Source: Silurus meridionalis
Lineage: Eukaryota > Chordata > Actinopteri > Siluriformes > Siluridae
DNA length: 64,000 nt
Assembly (NCBI RefSeq): GCF_014805685.1
Contig: NC_060893.1
Location: forward strand, 10,151,273-10,215,272
Reading direction: 5' to 3'
The position numbers and the translations under genes are program-made. Below are positions 1-12,049 of this stretch, piece by piece. Each line of letters starts with the position of its first letter. The stretch's first letter is position 1. The notes beneath the pieces were generated by a model. It was not told where the DNA came from. It worked only from the letters and a program-made list of their open reading frames with translations, and made no database searches.

Positions 1-111
1 CCCTTCCTTTCCAGTTGCGCTTGTCAGAGTGGAGGTGACTGGTGATAAACAAAAGATTAAGCTACCTGTGCCTTGAATTTACAGCTAATTATCCAAAAGA
101 CAAAGGCAAAT

Positions 112-390
112 ATGAATGATCCAAGATGGCGCAGCGGATGGAAGCCTCGGCACGACTCTCTCTAGTACTTTCTTTCTTTTTGTTTATTGTTTCCCTATTT
201 GATCCTCATACTGTCTATATTGTCTCACATTATCTTTTCTGTCTTGTATAGTCTGTTGTTGTTTTGTCTTGTCTGTTTTGTCTCATATAGTATAAGCTGA
301 ATGTATAGTTTTATTTATGTCTGTACTTTAAGAGTCACTAACAGCTGAAACCAAATTCGGCCAATAAACCTGATTCTGATTCTGATATAG
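112..390 (+). mobile_element. Internally deleted non-LTR retrotransposon (LINE head joined to LINE tail)
   Basis: The segment opens with a GATGGCGC-type leader (CCAAGATGGCGCAGCGG), as seen at LINE 5' ends. It runs through T-rich sequence and ends in a polyadenylation-like AATAAA followed by tandem CTGATT units, a 3' tail typical of L2/CR1-like fish LINEs. No reverse transcriptase lies between, so it reads as a short deletion derivative. The clade is inferred from the tail only. Confidence 0.55.
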
Positions 391-447
391 TTAAAATAAA
401 TTGGTAAGTCATCTTTTACGTTTTGTTCAGGAAAGCAAAAAAATAAA

Positions 448-448
<1 letters not shown>

Positions 449-536
<88 letters not shown>
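449..536. repeat. (TA)n microsatellite
   Basis: About 88 bp of uninterrupted TA dinucleotide repeat. Reading frames through it give only Tyr-Ile repeats and are not genes. Confidence 0.95.
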
Positions 537-540
<4 letters not shown>

Positions 541-1555
541 GTACAAGTAAACTCACAAAAAAACAGGACTGCAGATATCCATATTTTTGCCCTTGCTGTG
601 AAAATACAAATATTTATTACTTAATAATTTAATCTTATAGTTTGCACACCATTGTACATGCATAATTTAACAGCTATAATTTAATATTATCCTTTTACTA
701 CAACCTGAAGTTATTATTGAAACTTTAAAATTATTTAACACTTTCCGTTTGAAGGCACTGACTAAAATTCCACGCAGTTCATTAAGCTGACTGCCTGCAA
801 TGCCTCAAGCCAGGCAACCCAACATGTACAGTCCTATGAGTTCCTCAGAGAAGAAGCTGCAGCAGTTCAAGGGAAATTTTTTGAACATATGCCTGTAATT
901 TAAATTATAAAATAAATGTGCCATACATTTTAGACTTTTTAGACCTCTGGGAAATTCTGTAAGCACAAAAAATTAAAGTAGGTAAAATACAGTATATATT
1001 TTCTGCCTTAGGCCACATTATATGCTATTAAAATACAACAGAGAAAAAGACAAGTTATATTTCATTCTACTAGCCTGAGGCTTTGAAATTACATGATTAT
1101 AGTGGTGGTTCACTGCAAATACTATGCTAAGTATTATATTTAATAGTTCAAAACAAAATAGTTTGTGGACTTAAATATCAAGAATGCAGTGGCCCTATCA
1201 GAAGAACTGACCTACTTTTACAAGCTAAATTCTAATATTTGTTCCATGAAATTGCATTAATTTATTCCCAACAGTCTATTCTCTCCGTTTCTCTTGGCTG
1301 CACTGTTTCCAGTACGTGTATGCGGATATTTTTCAGCCTCTATGCCCAGGGCCTTCAGAATCAGTAGTGCTGGCTGATGTACCTTATACTATATTAGCAA
1401 TGGGTCTGTTTCTTTAACCAATCAGATTTCAAATTGACTCACAGGACCAGCTAGCTGGCCCAGAATAGTGTCAGCATTTTTCTGTCCTTCCGTCGATTAA
1501 TTGGTCAGAGGGAAACTGTTACAGCCAAGTTCATTAATACAAAGAGTTTGATTTT
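537..1555. other. AT-rich non-coding stretch, nothing recognised
   Basis: No conserved coding frame, RNA gene or repeat family was recognised here. Confidence 0.5.
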
Positions 1556-1800
1556 TTTTGCGCCCACAATGGCTAATGGAGGAAGAGAAATTGATTTGGT
1601 CTCGGACACTCTCAAAAATACATTTTCAAGAAAAGCTAGACATCGTGAGAAGAGGTCGGCCAAACCTGAAGTTAGCTAGCTTGTCTCAGCCCAGGAAAGG
1701 GTTTGTTTACCACTTCCAGACCAGTGCCTACGAGCGGTACCACTGGATTGCAGAATTTGAGGAGCGGTCAAATTATGAGTCTGCATCTCTGGTGAGTAGG
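1556..1800 (+). pseudogene. hAT-type (TTF/ZMYM1-like) transposase N-terminal relict
   Basis: A frame here carries KLDIVRRGRP, LSQPRKGFVYHFQ and YERYHWI. I recognise this pattern from the N-terminal part of TTF-type zinc finger / hAT-dimerisation proteins (ZMYM1-like), which derive from hAT transposases. The segment stops after about 80 residues, with a GTGAGTAGG sequence that could be a splice donor. No zinc finger, DDE domain or dimerisation domain follows in the next several kilobases. It is best read as a relict exon of a domesticated or dead hAT element. Family recognition is from memory of the motif. Confidence 0.55.
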
Positions 1801-1934
1801 TTGTATTTTATTAAAATTTTAAATGTTTTTGTCATGTTATTAGACAAATATTGATTCTAAACTGCTCCAGATGATGTAGGTGGCACAACTGTGGTTGTAG
1901 TGTAGAGGTTTGGGGCTTTTTTCTTCTTTCAGCT

Positions 1935-2135
1935 TCTCCCATTAAGAGTTTGCCACAGCGGATAATTCAGCCACATCCATAAACCTCCTCCTTGGTCTTC
2001 CTCTTTTCCTTCTTCCTGGTGGCTTCATCTGCATCATTCTCCTACCGATATACCCCATTTCCAAACCATCTCAATTGGGCCTCTCTCACTTTGTCCTCAA
2101 AACGTCCTACATGTGCTACATCTGTCCAATAATAG
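1935..2135 (-). mobile_element. RTE-like LINE 3' end fragment
   Basis: On the minus strand this reads as a diverged copy of the C-terminal region and 3' tail also present at 11540-12020. It encodes the basic RRKRGRP-like stretch and ends in the family's 'gcggat...attaagagt...gagaag' tail. The frame is broken. Confidence 0.55.
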
Positions 2136-4335
2136 AGCTTGCTTTAGTAAAATGATATTCACCCTCTATATGCAAAATGCCTCTCCCTGTAATGCCACAT
2201 GTTGTTATATTGCATTTTTTGTAGTATTGATGGTTTCTATAATTGCAACGTGATAGTGGTGGTATTAAGAGGTAGATTAAATGGGGTAAGTCATCACTGA
2301 AGGCCCAGGTACCAAATGCATGGCCTGCCACTGCATGGATGTGACTTTACATGTTACCTCACAAATCTGAATGTATTATGACATAAAACATAATACATTT
2401 TTGCTCACTATACCACATAATTTTGCATCCAGTTCAAGATTTAACACCCAAAACTTTCCTGGTGATGTGATGCGCCGGGGTGAAAATGAAAGTAAATAAT
2501 GTAGCTCTGTCATGTGAACTTTTGCCTGTCTTTCTTTCAGCGTGGAACCAGTGAGATTTTTAAACTAATGAACTATCAAGTTAAGCAAATGCAAATGCCT
2601 CAGACCTATCATAAAAGTAAAAATTGTGTCAAACAAAATAAGTTAGAGAGAGGAGATCTATATACATTTATATACAATGGCACTTACAAATTAAATAGAT
2701 CAGATCCATGCAGAAACGTAACGTCCATTCAAGTCATTCAGCGTCTCCTGGTTTTCCCCTTCATGTCCACACAGCAGGCAGTAATGACTGTGAAGCAATC
2801 ACTGTACACAGTAAATGGTTATTATATTCGTGATTAAGGTACAACTTACAAAACCATTTTTATTTTTTACAGATGATGTAACATGCATTAAATCAGTGCA
2901 TTTGGTTTCTATTTCAGTAACTTTTTGTAACCCTGATAAAGATTGTTTTTATAAAGTGTTACACAGAAAAATAGTTTACACTGTATTCTAAAAATCTGAA
3001 ATGTATTACTTATAAGAATAAATCCTTACAGTACAAAAATATTTTGTAAAATTTTCCATCAAAGCAACTTGCAATGAAGGTTTATGATTATTGCATTGAG
3101 ATTATATCATGCAAATCAACTAGACAAGTTTACTCCTATTGAAGAAAATCCCCCACCTCCATTCCTCAGATCCCCCCCAAAGGGTAACCTGATTCTAATA
3201 ATTATTTATTTGTGTTAGTAAAATAAGAAGTATAATATATAGAGCCTTGGGCACCATTTCTTCTCTAAAAAGGGGTGGAGTCTAAGATTTTTGTTTGCTT
3301 TTGTTGTAACTTACATGTATAGTTCAATGTAGACATTTTATGGAAGTTTACAAAACTATCTATAGAAAATTTTCAAACCAACAACTGTCATCAGTCAGCT
3401 AATCATTTAGTTCTAAACAACAACAAAAAGAAAGCTATGGACTGTAAATATATTCCTAGTCCTAGTCACAATTTTAGTTTCAATTCATGTGGTCTTGATT
3501 AACAAATTTTTCATGTAGTCCACAAATAATAGTTTCTGGATGGGCAAAATAATGTAGTAGAACTTATTTGTATTGATCTAAAAATACCTTGGATTTTTAA
3601 ACCTGTTTTTTTCTGATTCTAAAATCTGCATTATCCTGTCTAAGGCTTGTTTCTGTGACCATGACTAGTTTATTATGTATGTGTGTTTCGGTTGTTACCA
3701 GCTCTGGAGTATTGTGGAAGTGACTGTGCCATATATTTCATGCCATTGAAAAAAAAACTAATTTCCATTTAATAATAATAATATTAAAGTGGAACTGATC
3801 CAGGTGCTAAAATGAAATAGTAAACCAGTAATTAAAAATGTCACATGAAGTTTTTGTTAGATCTTGTCAGTTTTGTATATTTTATTCAGTACAACACATA
3901 AAAGCAGCACAGCCTGACTGACATTCGGTGCTTGTGTCATTTAATAATGGCTCTAATCTACATACTAGACTGCTTAGGCAAATGAGGAATATGATTAGAA
4001 TACAACAGAATTATATATGTTTAGGATACAACATTTCTATAATACCTTTATTAGTGCTAAAAGTGCTTTTGTTTTTTAAATGACTGCTGCAATAATGTTG
4101 GCATGCTTAAGTTATGGACAGTCTCACCTGTACATTCTGTAAGGTGGACGGTTTTTACCCATACTGATGGTCCGGTACAGACGTAAAAGTTGTTCATTGG
4201 TATAAGTTCAGTATTTGCAGTCAATGTCCAGAGCATTTGTTCAATTTCTTAAGCCAAGTGATATTCAAAATCTTTAAAAAAGTTGTTTAACCACTTTCTA
4301 AACCTGTGAAAATGCTATTTAATTATCATAATACA
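2136..4335. other. AT-rich non-coding stretch
   Basis: Contains a 107-codon open frame at 2514-2837 with no recognisable motif and no sign of splicing into a gene. Otherwise nothing supported. Confidence 0.5.
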
Positions 4336-4503
4336 GATTTAATTCCTATATATTAATAACTGGGTTATCAATAATACAAGACACAATAGATATTGCTGCA
4401 GATAAAATGTGTGATATCAAATCTGTATATTAAAATATGAAGTCTTTTGAAAATCTGTCTTGTGTTTTTTAAAACTACTAAGATTACTGTATATATATAT
4501 ATA

Positions 4504-4737
4504 TGTAGCAGCATGGGGCAAACTCAAATTAACTTTCACCAGTGGATGCAAAGTACACAAATATAAAACAAAACAAAACTATATATATATATTATTATAT
4601 ATATATATTATTATATTATTATATAATCTTTTTTTGTTTGTTTTTTGTTTGTTTTTTTTTGTTTTTTGTTTGTTTTATATTTGTGTACTTTGCATCCACT
4701 GGTGAAAGTTAATTTGAGTTTGCCCCATGCTGCTACA
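4504..4737. mobile_element. Foldback / MITE-like palindromic element
   Basis: The two arms are inverted copies of one another. The left arm starts TGTAGCAGCATGGGGC and the right arm ends GCCCCATGCTGCTACA. Complementarity continues for roughly 70 bp (through TGCAAAGTACACAAATATAAAAC). The centre is AT-rich with a poly-T/GTTTG stretch. There is no coding capacity. It lies just downstream of the 3' end of ACOT/BAAT copy 1. Confidence 0.8.
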
Positions 4738-4739
4738 CA

Positions 4740-4745
4740 TTTATT
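4740..4745 (-). promoter_or_regulatory. Candidate polyadenylation signal of ACOT/BAAT copy 1
   Basis: AATAAA on the minus strand about 165 bp past the stop codon at 4910-4912, immediately beside the foldback element. Inferred from position only. Confidence 0.4.
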
Positions 4746-4909
4746 GCTGAAGAAAATGTAATTCTTATATATTTATGATTAGTTTATCAATAATACAAAA
4801 CACAATAGTCAATGATGCATATAAAATGTGTGATATTAAATCTGAACTTCTTTTGTGTTTCCTTTTTCTCTAATAAAATGCATACGGACAATGTAATTGA
4901 TATTTGATG

Positions 4910-7900
4910 TTAATCATTAATGCTGAAGAGATGCTGCTCCAAAAATGCCAGGGTTTTGTGCCAAGAGTCCTCCTGAGCTCGACTGTGAGGCTCCGTTTGT
5001 CCACCCCACAGCACCACCACTGTAACATATAGTATGCAATGTGATGTTTTGTCATAAATCCAGCAGCTTGTCCATATAATCTTTTTAGTGGAATTAGCTA
5101 TTATTTACAGATGAGAAAATATTAACTTATTTTAATTTGCCCTCTGAAGTTGTCTTACATTTTAGTACACACTTCAATGGCGTACCTTTAGTTCTCACCT
5201 CATGTTGGGTCAACATGAAGTTGCTGGCTCGACAATGTGGACTGTAAGGAGGTTCGATGAGGTGGCCAGCTCCAGGATAAGACAGAACAGTTAACAGATG
5301 ACGATTACCGCCATGTTCCATCATCAGCTTCATCTAAATATGAGACGTCTGCTTTCAATTTAAGTTTATAACTGTCTTATTATTATAATTTCTTAATATC
5401 TTAAAACATTTGAATCAACAAAATATTGATTCTAGTGCCACTACTCACATCTTCTGCAGACTCTGATGCTGGCCAATTCTGATCATCCTCCCCAACGATC
5501 AATAAAATGGGGCACTTGATACGACCCATCTGCCCAACATTCATACACAAATATACAAAATCACAATGAAGAGAATAAGCATATACATATGCAAAACAGA
5601 CAAAAATGCATGTATTAATGATCAAATTAATTTGTCAGGCTTCTTTGATAGATCTTTACTTCAACTTTCTTTAAAGGATCATCTGGTATTGGAAGCAGGA
5701 GATCTCACCATATGGTTCTTTGTTTTTCATCATAGCGGATCTTTTTGATATTTCTTAAAATAAAATAAAAACAGGAATAATTTGTCAATATGGGAAAAAC
5801 AAAAAGAAAGCATACATGTATGCTTTGTATGCTGAATGGCTATTTAATTAGGTAACCCTCCTGCTTTCATAAAGAAACTACTTCGTCAAGTATTCTGCCA
5901 GTTCTGTCTACAGCAGGTGGATTTGCAGTAAACAATAAAAAAAAGAAAAAAAAGAAATTGTGTTTGTGCATGTGCTGGACATGTAATACTAAGCATATGA
6001 TATATTTCAATATTCAGTATCTGTACAACTGTCATGCCCAGATTGTTACAAGCTTTACACTTTGACGAGTGTATGGGTGTTGCTTGAAATGCATATCTAC
6101 CAAGGCAATGACCCAATTTCACCATGCAGTGTACCTCCAAACATTTAATAATTGTTTTGTCACTTACTATGGGTTTGAGGTCAATAATGCTAAACAATTT
6201 GGCCAAAGGTATGTGGTTATTAAACATCATTTTTCAAAGGCATGGCATTAATATAGAGTTCAAAAACTTCCACTCATCAGGGAAGGATTTTCATTAGATT
6301 TTGGAATGCTGCTTGGGAATTTTTGTGTATTCAGGAACAAGAGATTTGGTGAGGTTGAGTATTAATGTCAGCTAATGAGTCCTGGGGTCTAGTCAGCACC
6401 CTAAATTGTCAAGGTCAGGACTCATGCATGTACATTGTTACAGATTTTTTTGAAAGTTTCACATAATGGGGTTAAGATCATGCATACACTATGTGTCCAA
6501 AGGTATATGGACTCCTAATCTTAACCACATATGGGGAACTTTCTGAAAAGGAATTCCTGCAGTGGTTGCAAAAAGTTTAATCCAAAAATCACTTTGTATC
6601 AGACATTTCCAAACATGAAACCAAAATCATGCTTTTTGGAATCTACAAAAATGACACTTGTTCTATACACATTAAGTAACTCGAATTTGCTCTGACTGTG
6701 CCATGCAGTTTTTCAACTTTGAAATTGTGGTCAATAAGTCAGTTTGCAGAAGTAGAGAGGAACCTTTAGAAATTAATATCTGGAAGTTACCATTGCTTCA
6801 ACCTATGTAATAGTAGTAAAGAAGCCTGACTATCTAGTAAAAAGAGTTTTATTAAAGAATTATCATTAGAGATTGCTTAAGGTACGAAATAATTAAAAAC
6901 GCATAACAAGAAAAATCATGTATTCTACAGTATGCCTACAGAATTATATCCAGTTTTCTAACACTGTCTCCCAAATTACATGCAAAGCTCTATTTTCAGT
7001 CTTTTTACACTGTCAACAAGACTATGTGTATGAAAATGCATACTGTATGTTTTAATTACAATAGCCTGATAAAATCATACACTAAGGAAAAGCTATGTAG
7101 TAAAAGTAAAATGACAATATTAAAAAATTGTTATAGTTATATTAACACGTTTTTAATGTCCTTTTGTGTGTCCATGCAAGTAATCCAAATCAGTTAATTT
7201 AAAAGCCTCAGGTTGACTGCTGAGTACTGTAGATATAAAAGCGTAGTGCAGCTCCTCACCATCACGTAACTAAGCACACTCCCATTGTAAGTGTAAGTAA
7301 TAAAGCTTGAATCCCCAAGCCTCAATTAAACACTCATTGTCTGTTGCTCACTTTTTGATCTCAGCTACGACTTCACCCAGCGATCCATTGACAGGCATGA
7401 TGTGGCTTCCACTAACACACACTACACACTTGGGCTGAAAAGACAATTTAGATGACTCAGAGTGTATGGCTTAGCATTTCATCATGTTTAAAGCTAGTCT
7501 TAGTATAATCACAAATGTTATGAATGTTTGACCTGGTCTACCTTTATCACTGAGGAGTATACCACCATGCCCAGGGTGACAGAGACACCAAAAGACAAAC
7601 CCAGAATTGCAATTCTTTCTGGGGAAACCTGTGGATGCTCCTTCAACACAGTGAATGCTGCCTAAGAGATTATAAGAGTTATTTATTTATTTGTATTTGT
7701 TCTGCAATTTTCAAATTAAGAATTAGATGTTTCTAATTTAACTGCACTATAAAAAGATCATAACTTTAGAGGCAAATACCTCAAAGTAGTTCTTGTCCAC
7801 TTTGTATGAATTTCCATCTGCGTCTACTCGTCCAATATACTCCAGTGCTAAAGCGACATAGCCTCGGGATGCCAGCAGAGCAGAGCGATACTCCACTAGG

Positions 7901-8734
7901 CCTCCACCTCCACCCCAGAGGTCCAGCACAGCAGGAAAAGGTCCAGGGCCTATAGAAGAATAAATGTTATGAAAGACACACTGCTTCTTTTTGTAGTGTA
8001 TGTTACTTATCAAATGCAAAAACCACTAACACAATATTGAAGTTGAAACATTATGACTCTTTATCAAACCCTCTGTCCGTGATACCTGGTGGGATGTAAA
8101 TAGCCGCCTCTAACCCTTTGTCCGTAACATTAACCCTCTGGATCCCCGGGGCAGTGTACCACCTCTGTGTCACAGCTAATGCTATGGGAGGTTTCTCTCT
8201 GAATCCCTCAGTAAGGTGGTCTTCATATACAGATATGTGGACATCCATCGGTGTGTAGACATCCGTCTTGCGAAATCTAAAAAGACAACTAAATGAGAGT
8301 TATTCATTGTTTAGAAGTACACAAAGATCCATGAAGGCTGCTGTGGTTTAACCTGAGACCTGTCCTGCTTCCAGGAATAGGTTTCATACTCCACAGCAGA
8401 CCCATGGGTTCAACTCCTTCATATGATCCACCAAGACTGGGATCTTTAGATACTGAAACAGAGCAGTGTGTATTAGTGATTACTTGCTTCATATGAAGGT
8501 GTGAATACTCAATGAGCAAACACATGTGCATGATTTACATGCACCTGTGACATGTCCTGTCTCATCGCTGACATAGTGACCAAAAGCTTCCCAAAAGTCT
8601 CCGTCCTCTGACTGCAGCAGCGCATGCAATGTGACCCGAAACCCAGGCTGTAAATCCTGCACGCGCACCTCGAAGCGTTCATCCACCATGCAGCGGATCG
8701 GGCGAACTGAAAGTAGCGGAAGTGACCCGGCCAT
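4910..8734 (-). CDS. Acyl-CoA thioesterase / BAAT family gene, copy 1, with an in-frame stop in exon 7
   Basis: Ten coding exons join in frame through GT-AG sites (plus coordinates, transcription order): 8545-8734, 8353-8452, 8086-8276, 7780-7949, 7542-7661, 7352-7434, 5660-5753, 5449-5529, 5186-5333, 4910-5019. Without the stop this would be about 428 codons, the usual family size. The ACOT/BAAT N-terminal domain is exons 1-3 ([25 protein letters not shown]). The alpha/beta-hydrolase domain follows, with [13 protein letters not shown] and nucleophile motif ILGLSFG (Ser about 240), IVGEDDQNW (Asp) and [10 protein letters not shown] (His). Family enzymes hydrolyse acyl-CoA or, with Cys as nucleophile, conjugate bile or fatty acids to amino acids. 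A Ser here favours thioesterase. No C-terminal SKL-type peroxisomal signal is seen. The codon after KQRTIW in exon 7 is TGA (5705-5707), so translation should end at about residue 300, before the Asp and His. Start chosen at 8734 because an acceptor (CAG) lies just upstream. Either a recent pseudogene, an allele, or a sequence error. Confidence 0.85.
5705..5707 (-). other. Premature TGA codon in ACOT/BAAT copy 1
   Basis: Copy 1 reads ATATGG-TGA-GATCT where copy 2 reads ATTTGG-CGA-GATTC. This is a single C-to-T change at a CpG in the sense strand. The change also makes a G|GTGAGA donor-like site, so aberrant splicing is possible. Confidence 0.85.
6487..6640 (+). mobile_element. Relict Tc1-like terminal sequence
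   Basis: CACTATGTGTCCAAAGGTAT then ATGGACTCCTAATC resembles the terminal repeat at 63436 (CTATATGTCCAAAAG, ATGGACACCTGACC). No partner end or transposase was found nearby. It lies in intron 6 of ACOT/BAAT copy 1. Confidence 0.4.
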
Positions 8735-9055
8735 TTCCTGACGCTGAAGAACAACAGCATGCAAACAATTATAATAATAGTTATTAAATTCATCCAAAGA
8801 AGTACAGGACGTACTTATAGCGTGTGAACAGGGTTCAGGCTTCTCTAGTTAATGAATAAACTTTAGAAAGTATGAGGACGTCTCTATTAAACAGTGCGCA
8901 TAATTTTACTTCAACCAGAGTTAAATATTTAAGCCATGGAAAATGTCCAGCTCTGATAGCTCCACATTTGTTTTTCTAGTAGTTTCTAGTAATCTAGTAA
9001 CCAGATATGTCTGTTCAGAACCCTTTATTCTTTCTGCCGTAGTAGAGTAAATTTA

Positions 9056-10732
9056 TGTCAAGTCAAGAGGCTTTTATTGTCATTTCTACTATACACAGTG
9101 GTACACTGTACACAGTAAAAACGAGACAAGTTCCTCCAGAACCCTGGTGCTACACTAAACAACAACAAACAAAACAACATAGAGCTACAACACAAGCTAC
9201 ATAAAGTGCATCGAGTGCAACCTAGTGCAAACAGTGCAGACAAAAAACATTACAGACAGACAGTGCAGACAGAAAAAACAAGACAACACAAGACAAGACA
9301 AAAAAACAATATAGCGCCGAGTAGTAAACCTACTGTAAACTCAAATTATACAGTACTGTGCGAGGTGAAATGTAAAATGTAAAAACTATAACTGGGAGTA
9401 AATATAAACAGAACATACAGAACAAAGTAATGCAAAAGAACAGCAGCAGTCAAGAGGTGCAAAGACAGCATGTTAACAGTATAATAGTGATAAATGTGCA
9501 AAAAAACTGCAGTTAAGGAGTGTAGTACGGTCGAGTATAATAAATAATAAATAAATGAATGGTTGTGGAATGGATTGAGATGAGTGTGTGTAAAGTGTTT
9601 AGTCCAGGTTGTAAAGTTCAGTACACACATTGAGTGAGTGTGTGTGTCTGTGTATTCCGTTTCATTTCTGTGTATTTAGAAGCCTGATGGCTTGGGGAAA
9701 GAAACTGTTGCACAGTCTTGATGTGGTGGCCCGAATGCTTCAAAACCGTTTTCCTGATGGCAGGAGTGTAAAGAGTGTATGTGACGGTTGTGTGTGGACG
9801 TCCACAATGCTGTGTGCTTTGTGGATGCAGCGTGTAGTGTAAATGTCGATGATAGAGGGGAGAGAGACTCAGATGATCTTCTCAGCTGTCCTCACTATCC
9901 TCTGTGGGGTCTTGCAATCCGAGACGGTGCAATTCCCAAACCAGGCAGTGATGCAGCTGCTCAGGATGCTCTCAATGGTCCCCCTGTAGAACATGGACAG
10001 GATGGGGGGAGGGAGATGAGCTTTCCTCAGCCTTCTCAGAAAGTAGAGACGCTGCTAGGCTTTCTTCGTGATGGAGCTGGTGTTGAGTGACCAGGTGAGG
10101 TTGTCTGCCAGATGAACACCAAGGAATTTGGTGCTCTTGACGATCTCCACTGAGGATCCATCAAAAATCAGTGGAGATTGGTCGCTCTGTCCTCTCCTGA
10201 AGTCAACAACCATCTCTTTCATTTTGTCCACGTTCAGAGACAGGTTGTTAGCTTCACACCAGGCAGTTAACCGTTGCACCTCCTCTCTATATGCTGACTC
10301 GTCGTTCTTGCTGATTAGACCCACCACGGTCGTGTCATCGGCAAACTTGACGACTTGGTTCGAGCTGTTCATTGCTACACAGTCGTGAGTCAGCAGAGTG
10401 AACAGCAGTGGGCTGAGCACACAGCCCTGAGGGGCCCCAGTGCTCAGTGTGGTGGTGCTGGAGATGCTGTTCCCGATCCGGACTGACTGGGGTCTCCCAG
10501 TCAGGAAGTCCAGGATCCAGTTGCAGAGGGAGGTGTTCAGGCCCAGTAGGCTCAACTTCATGATCAGGTGCTGAGGAATGATTGTGTTGAATGCTGAGCT
10601 GAAGTCAATAAACAGCATTCGAACATATGAGTCCTTGTTATCCAGGTGGGTGAGGGCCGGATGGAGGGTTGTGGAGATGGCATCGTCCGTGGAACGGTTT
10701 GGACGATATGCAAACTGCATGGGGTCCAGGGA
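9056..10732 (-). mobile_element. 5'-truncated LINE (L2/Rex1-like), copy A
   Basis: On the minus strand it encodes the C-terminal half of a non-LTR reverse transcriptase: [46 protein letters not shown], the catalytic [10 protein letters not shown] and [16 protein letters not shown]. It ends at 9056-9090 with an AATAAAAGCCTCTTGACTTGA tail typical of this group. The 5' side is truncated at about 10732, just before the DPMQFAY motif. The frame is open from there to about 10055, then broken. Copy B lies at 56221-58076 in the opposite orientation. Exact clade not determined. Confidence 0.85.
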
Positions 10733-10874
10733 ATATGTGTAAAATATATAGTCACTCGAACAAAATAAAAATATTCTGGTTTTCTCAAAGTATAACTCTG
10801 AGTAAGGAATATAAATAAAAAACTGAAATACCATAAAGAAGTACCAAAGACATTTTCTAATAATCTACAGTATA

Positions 10875-10980
10875 GGAAAAAAGTTAGGAAGGGCATCCAG
10901 CGTAAAAACATGTGCCAAATCAAAAATGCGGATGATCCACTGTGGTGACCCCTAATGGGAGAAGCCGAAAGAAAGTATAG
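10875..10980 (+). mobile_element. RTE-like LINE 3' tail fragment
   Basis: Contains GGAAGGGCATCCAGCGTAAA, GTGCCAAATCAAAAATGCGG and GATGATCCACTGTGG followed by GACCCCTAATGGGAG and a GAAAGAAAG end. This is the 3' tail of the family at 11540-12020 without coding sequence. Confidence 0.6.
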
Positions 10981-10994
10981 TATATTCAATTGAC

Positions 10995-11420
10995 TTCTAT
11001 AGTTTTATTTATATAGTGCTTTTAACAATAGACTTTGGCCATAAGCGTCTTTACAGAGATAATTAGGGTATAACAAATAAATGTATAAATAACTTTAGTG
11101 CCTATAAGGTTATCCCAGTAGCAAGTGTGGCACAGAAAACTTCCCGAGATGAAATGAGGAAGAAACCTTGAGAGCAATCGGTCTCAAAAGAAGTTATTCT
11201 CATTTGAAATAACAGCTAATGTTAGTGTGATTAAGAATGCAAAAAATGCTTAAGCCGCAAACCATGCACTCCTGTGGGTCACGTCTAAAACGTATCATTA
11301 GCCAGGGTAGACAGTTTAGTAACCACGTCTGTAAAACATTAGGCTATCTGACAGACATTAGTCTGCATTGCTGGATAAAAGATCTTAAGTTTATGGAAGC
11401 TAAACAGTAGCTCATTTACA
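10995..11420 (+). repeat. Dispersed fish repeat ('TTTATATAGTGCTTTTAACA' type)
   Basis: Starts with TTTATTTATATAGTGCTTTT and continues through TTTACAGAG, TGAAATGAGGAAGAAACCTT and GAGAGCAAT. I know this as a very common non-coding fish repeat of uncertain class. Partial copies occur at 43095-43165 and 55473-55545. Confidence 0.55.
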
Positions 11421-11539
11421 TCGACTAAAAAAACCCACACAAAACAGCCAAATGCTTGGGGAAAAAAAACAACAACAAGAATTTACTAGTCGTACTCTGA
11501 ATTAATACATACATTTTGTTGATCGGGTTTAATCCTTCA

Positions 11540-12020
11540 AAGTAAATCATGGGGAGGGTTGATTTAGGAAGGGCATCCAGTGTAAAACGTGTGCCAAATC
11601 AAATATGTGGATTATGAATCAGAAATTTATACTGGATCGGTCGAGGCCCGGGTTACCAACAGAGCTGAAGATATTGAGGTTTTCGTTGGGAGTGACGAGG
11701 ATGGACATGATTGGAAACGAGTTTATTAGAGGGACAGCACATGTAGGATGTTTTGGAGACAAGGTGAGGGAGGTGAGATTGAGATGGTTTGGACATGAGC
11801 AGAGGAGGGATATGGGGTATATCAGTGGGAGAATGCTGAGGATGGAGCTAACAGGAAGGAGGAAAAGAGGAAGACCAAGGGGATGGTTTATGGATGTGAT
11901 GAGGGAAGACATGCAGGTAATTGTTTTGAAAGAGGCAGATGTAGAGGACGGGGATATGGAGATGGATGATCCGCTGTGGCGACCCCTAATGGGAGCAGCC
12001 GAAAGAAAAAGAAGATGTTC
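11540..12020 (+). mobile_element. RTE-like LINE fragment: C-terminal coding region and 3' tail
   Basis: The frame carries KVREVRLRWFGHEQRRD, ISGRMLRMEL and GRRKRGRPRGWFMDVMRED, the C-terminal signature of the RTE-type (Expander-like) elements common in fish. It is followed by the tail GATGATCCGCTGTGGCGACC and CCTAATGGGAGCAGCCGAAA. The upstream reverse transcriptase is absent, so it is a short 3' copy. Confidence 0.7.
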
Positions 12021-12049
12021 ATGTTTTTGTCTACTTAACAGGACCATAA

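Larger units (their letters stand above)
4339..4850. repeat. Direct duplication (about 90 bp) flanking a foldback element
   Basis: Two diverged direct copies lie at about 4339-4432 and 4758-4850. They share the order: TTCCTATATATT / TTCTTATATATT, then TATCAATAATACAA, ACACAATAG, and ATAAAATGTGTGATAT. The foldback at 4504-4737 sits between them, so this is a local tandem duplication separated by an inserted palindrome. Confidence 0.7.

Noticed and set aside
2514..2837. 107-codon open frame
   Set aside because: No recognisable motif, no paralogue in the window and no splice context; AT-rich random frame is sufficient.
9346..9630. Open frame in the LINE copy A 3' region
   Set aside because: It is the non-coding 3' untranslated part of the LINE; copy B has the same region with different broken frames.
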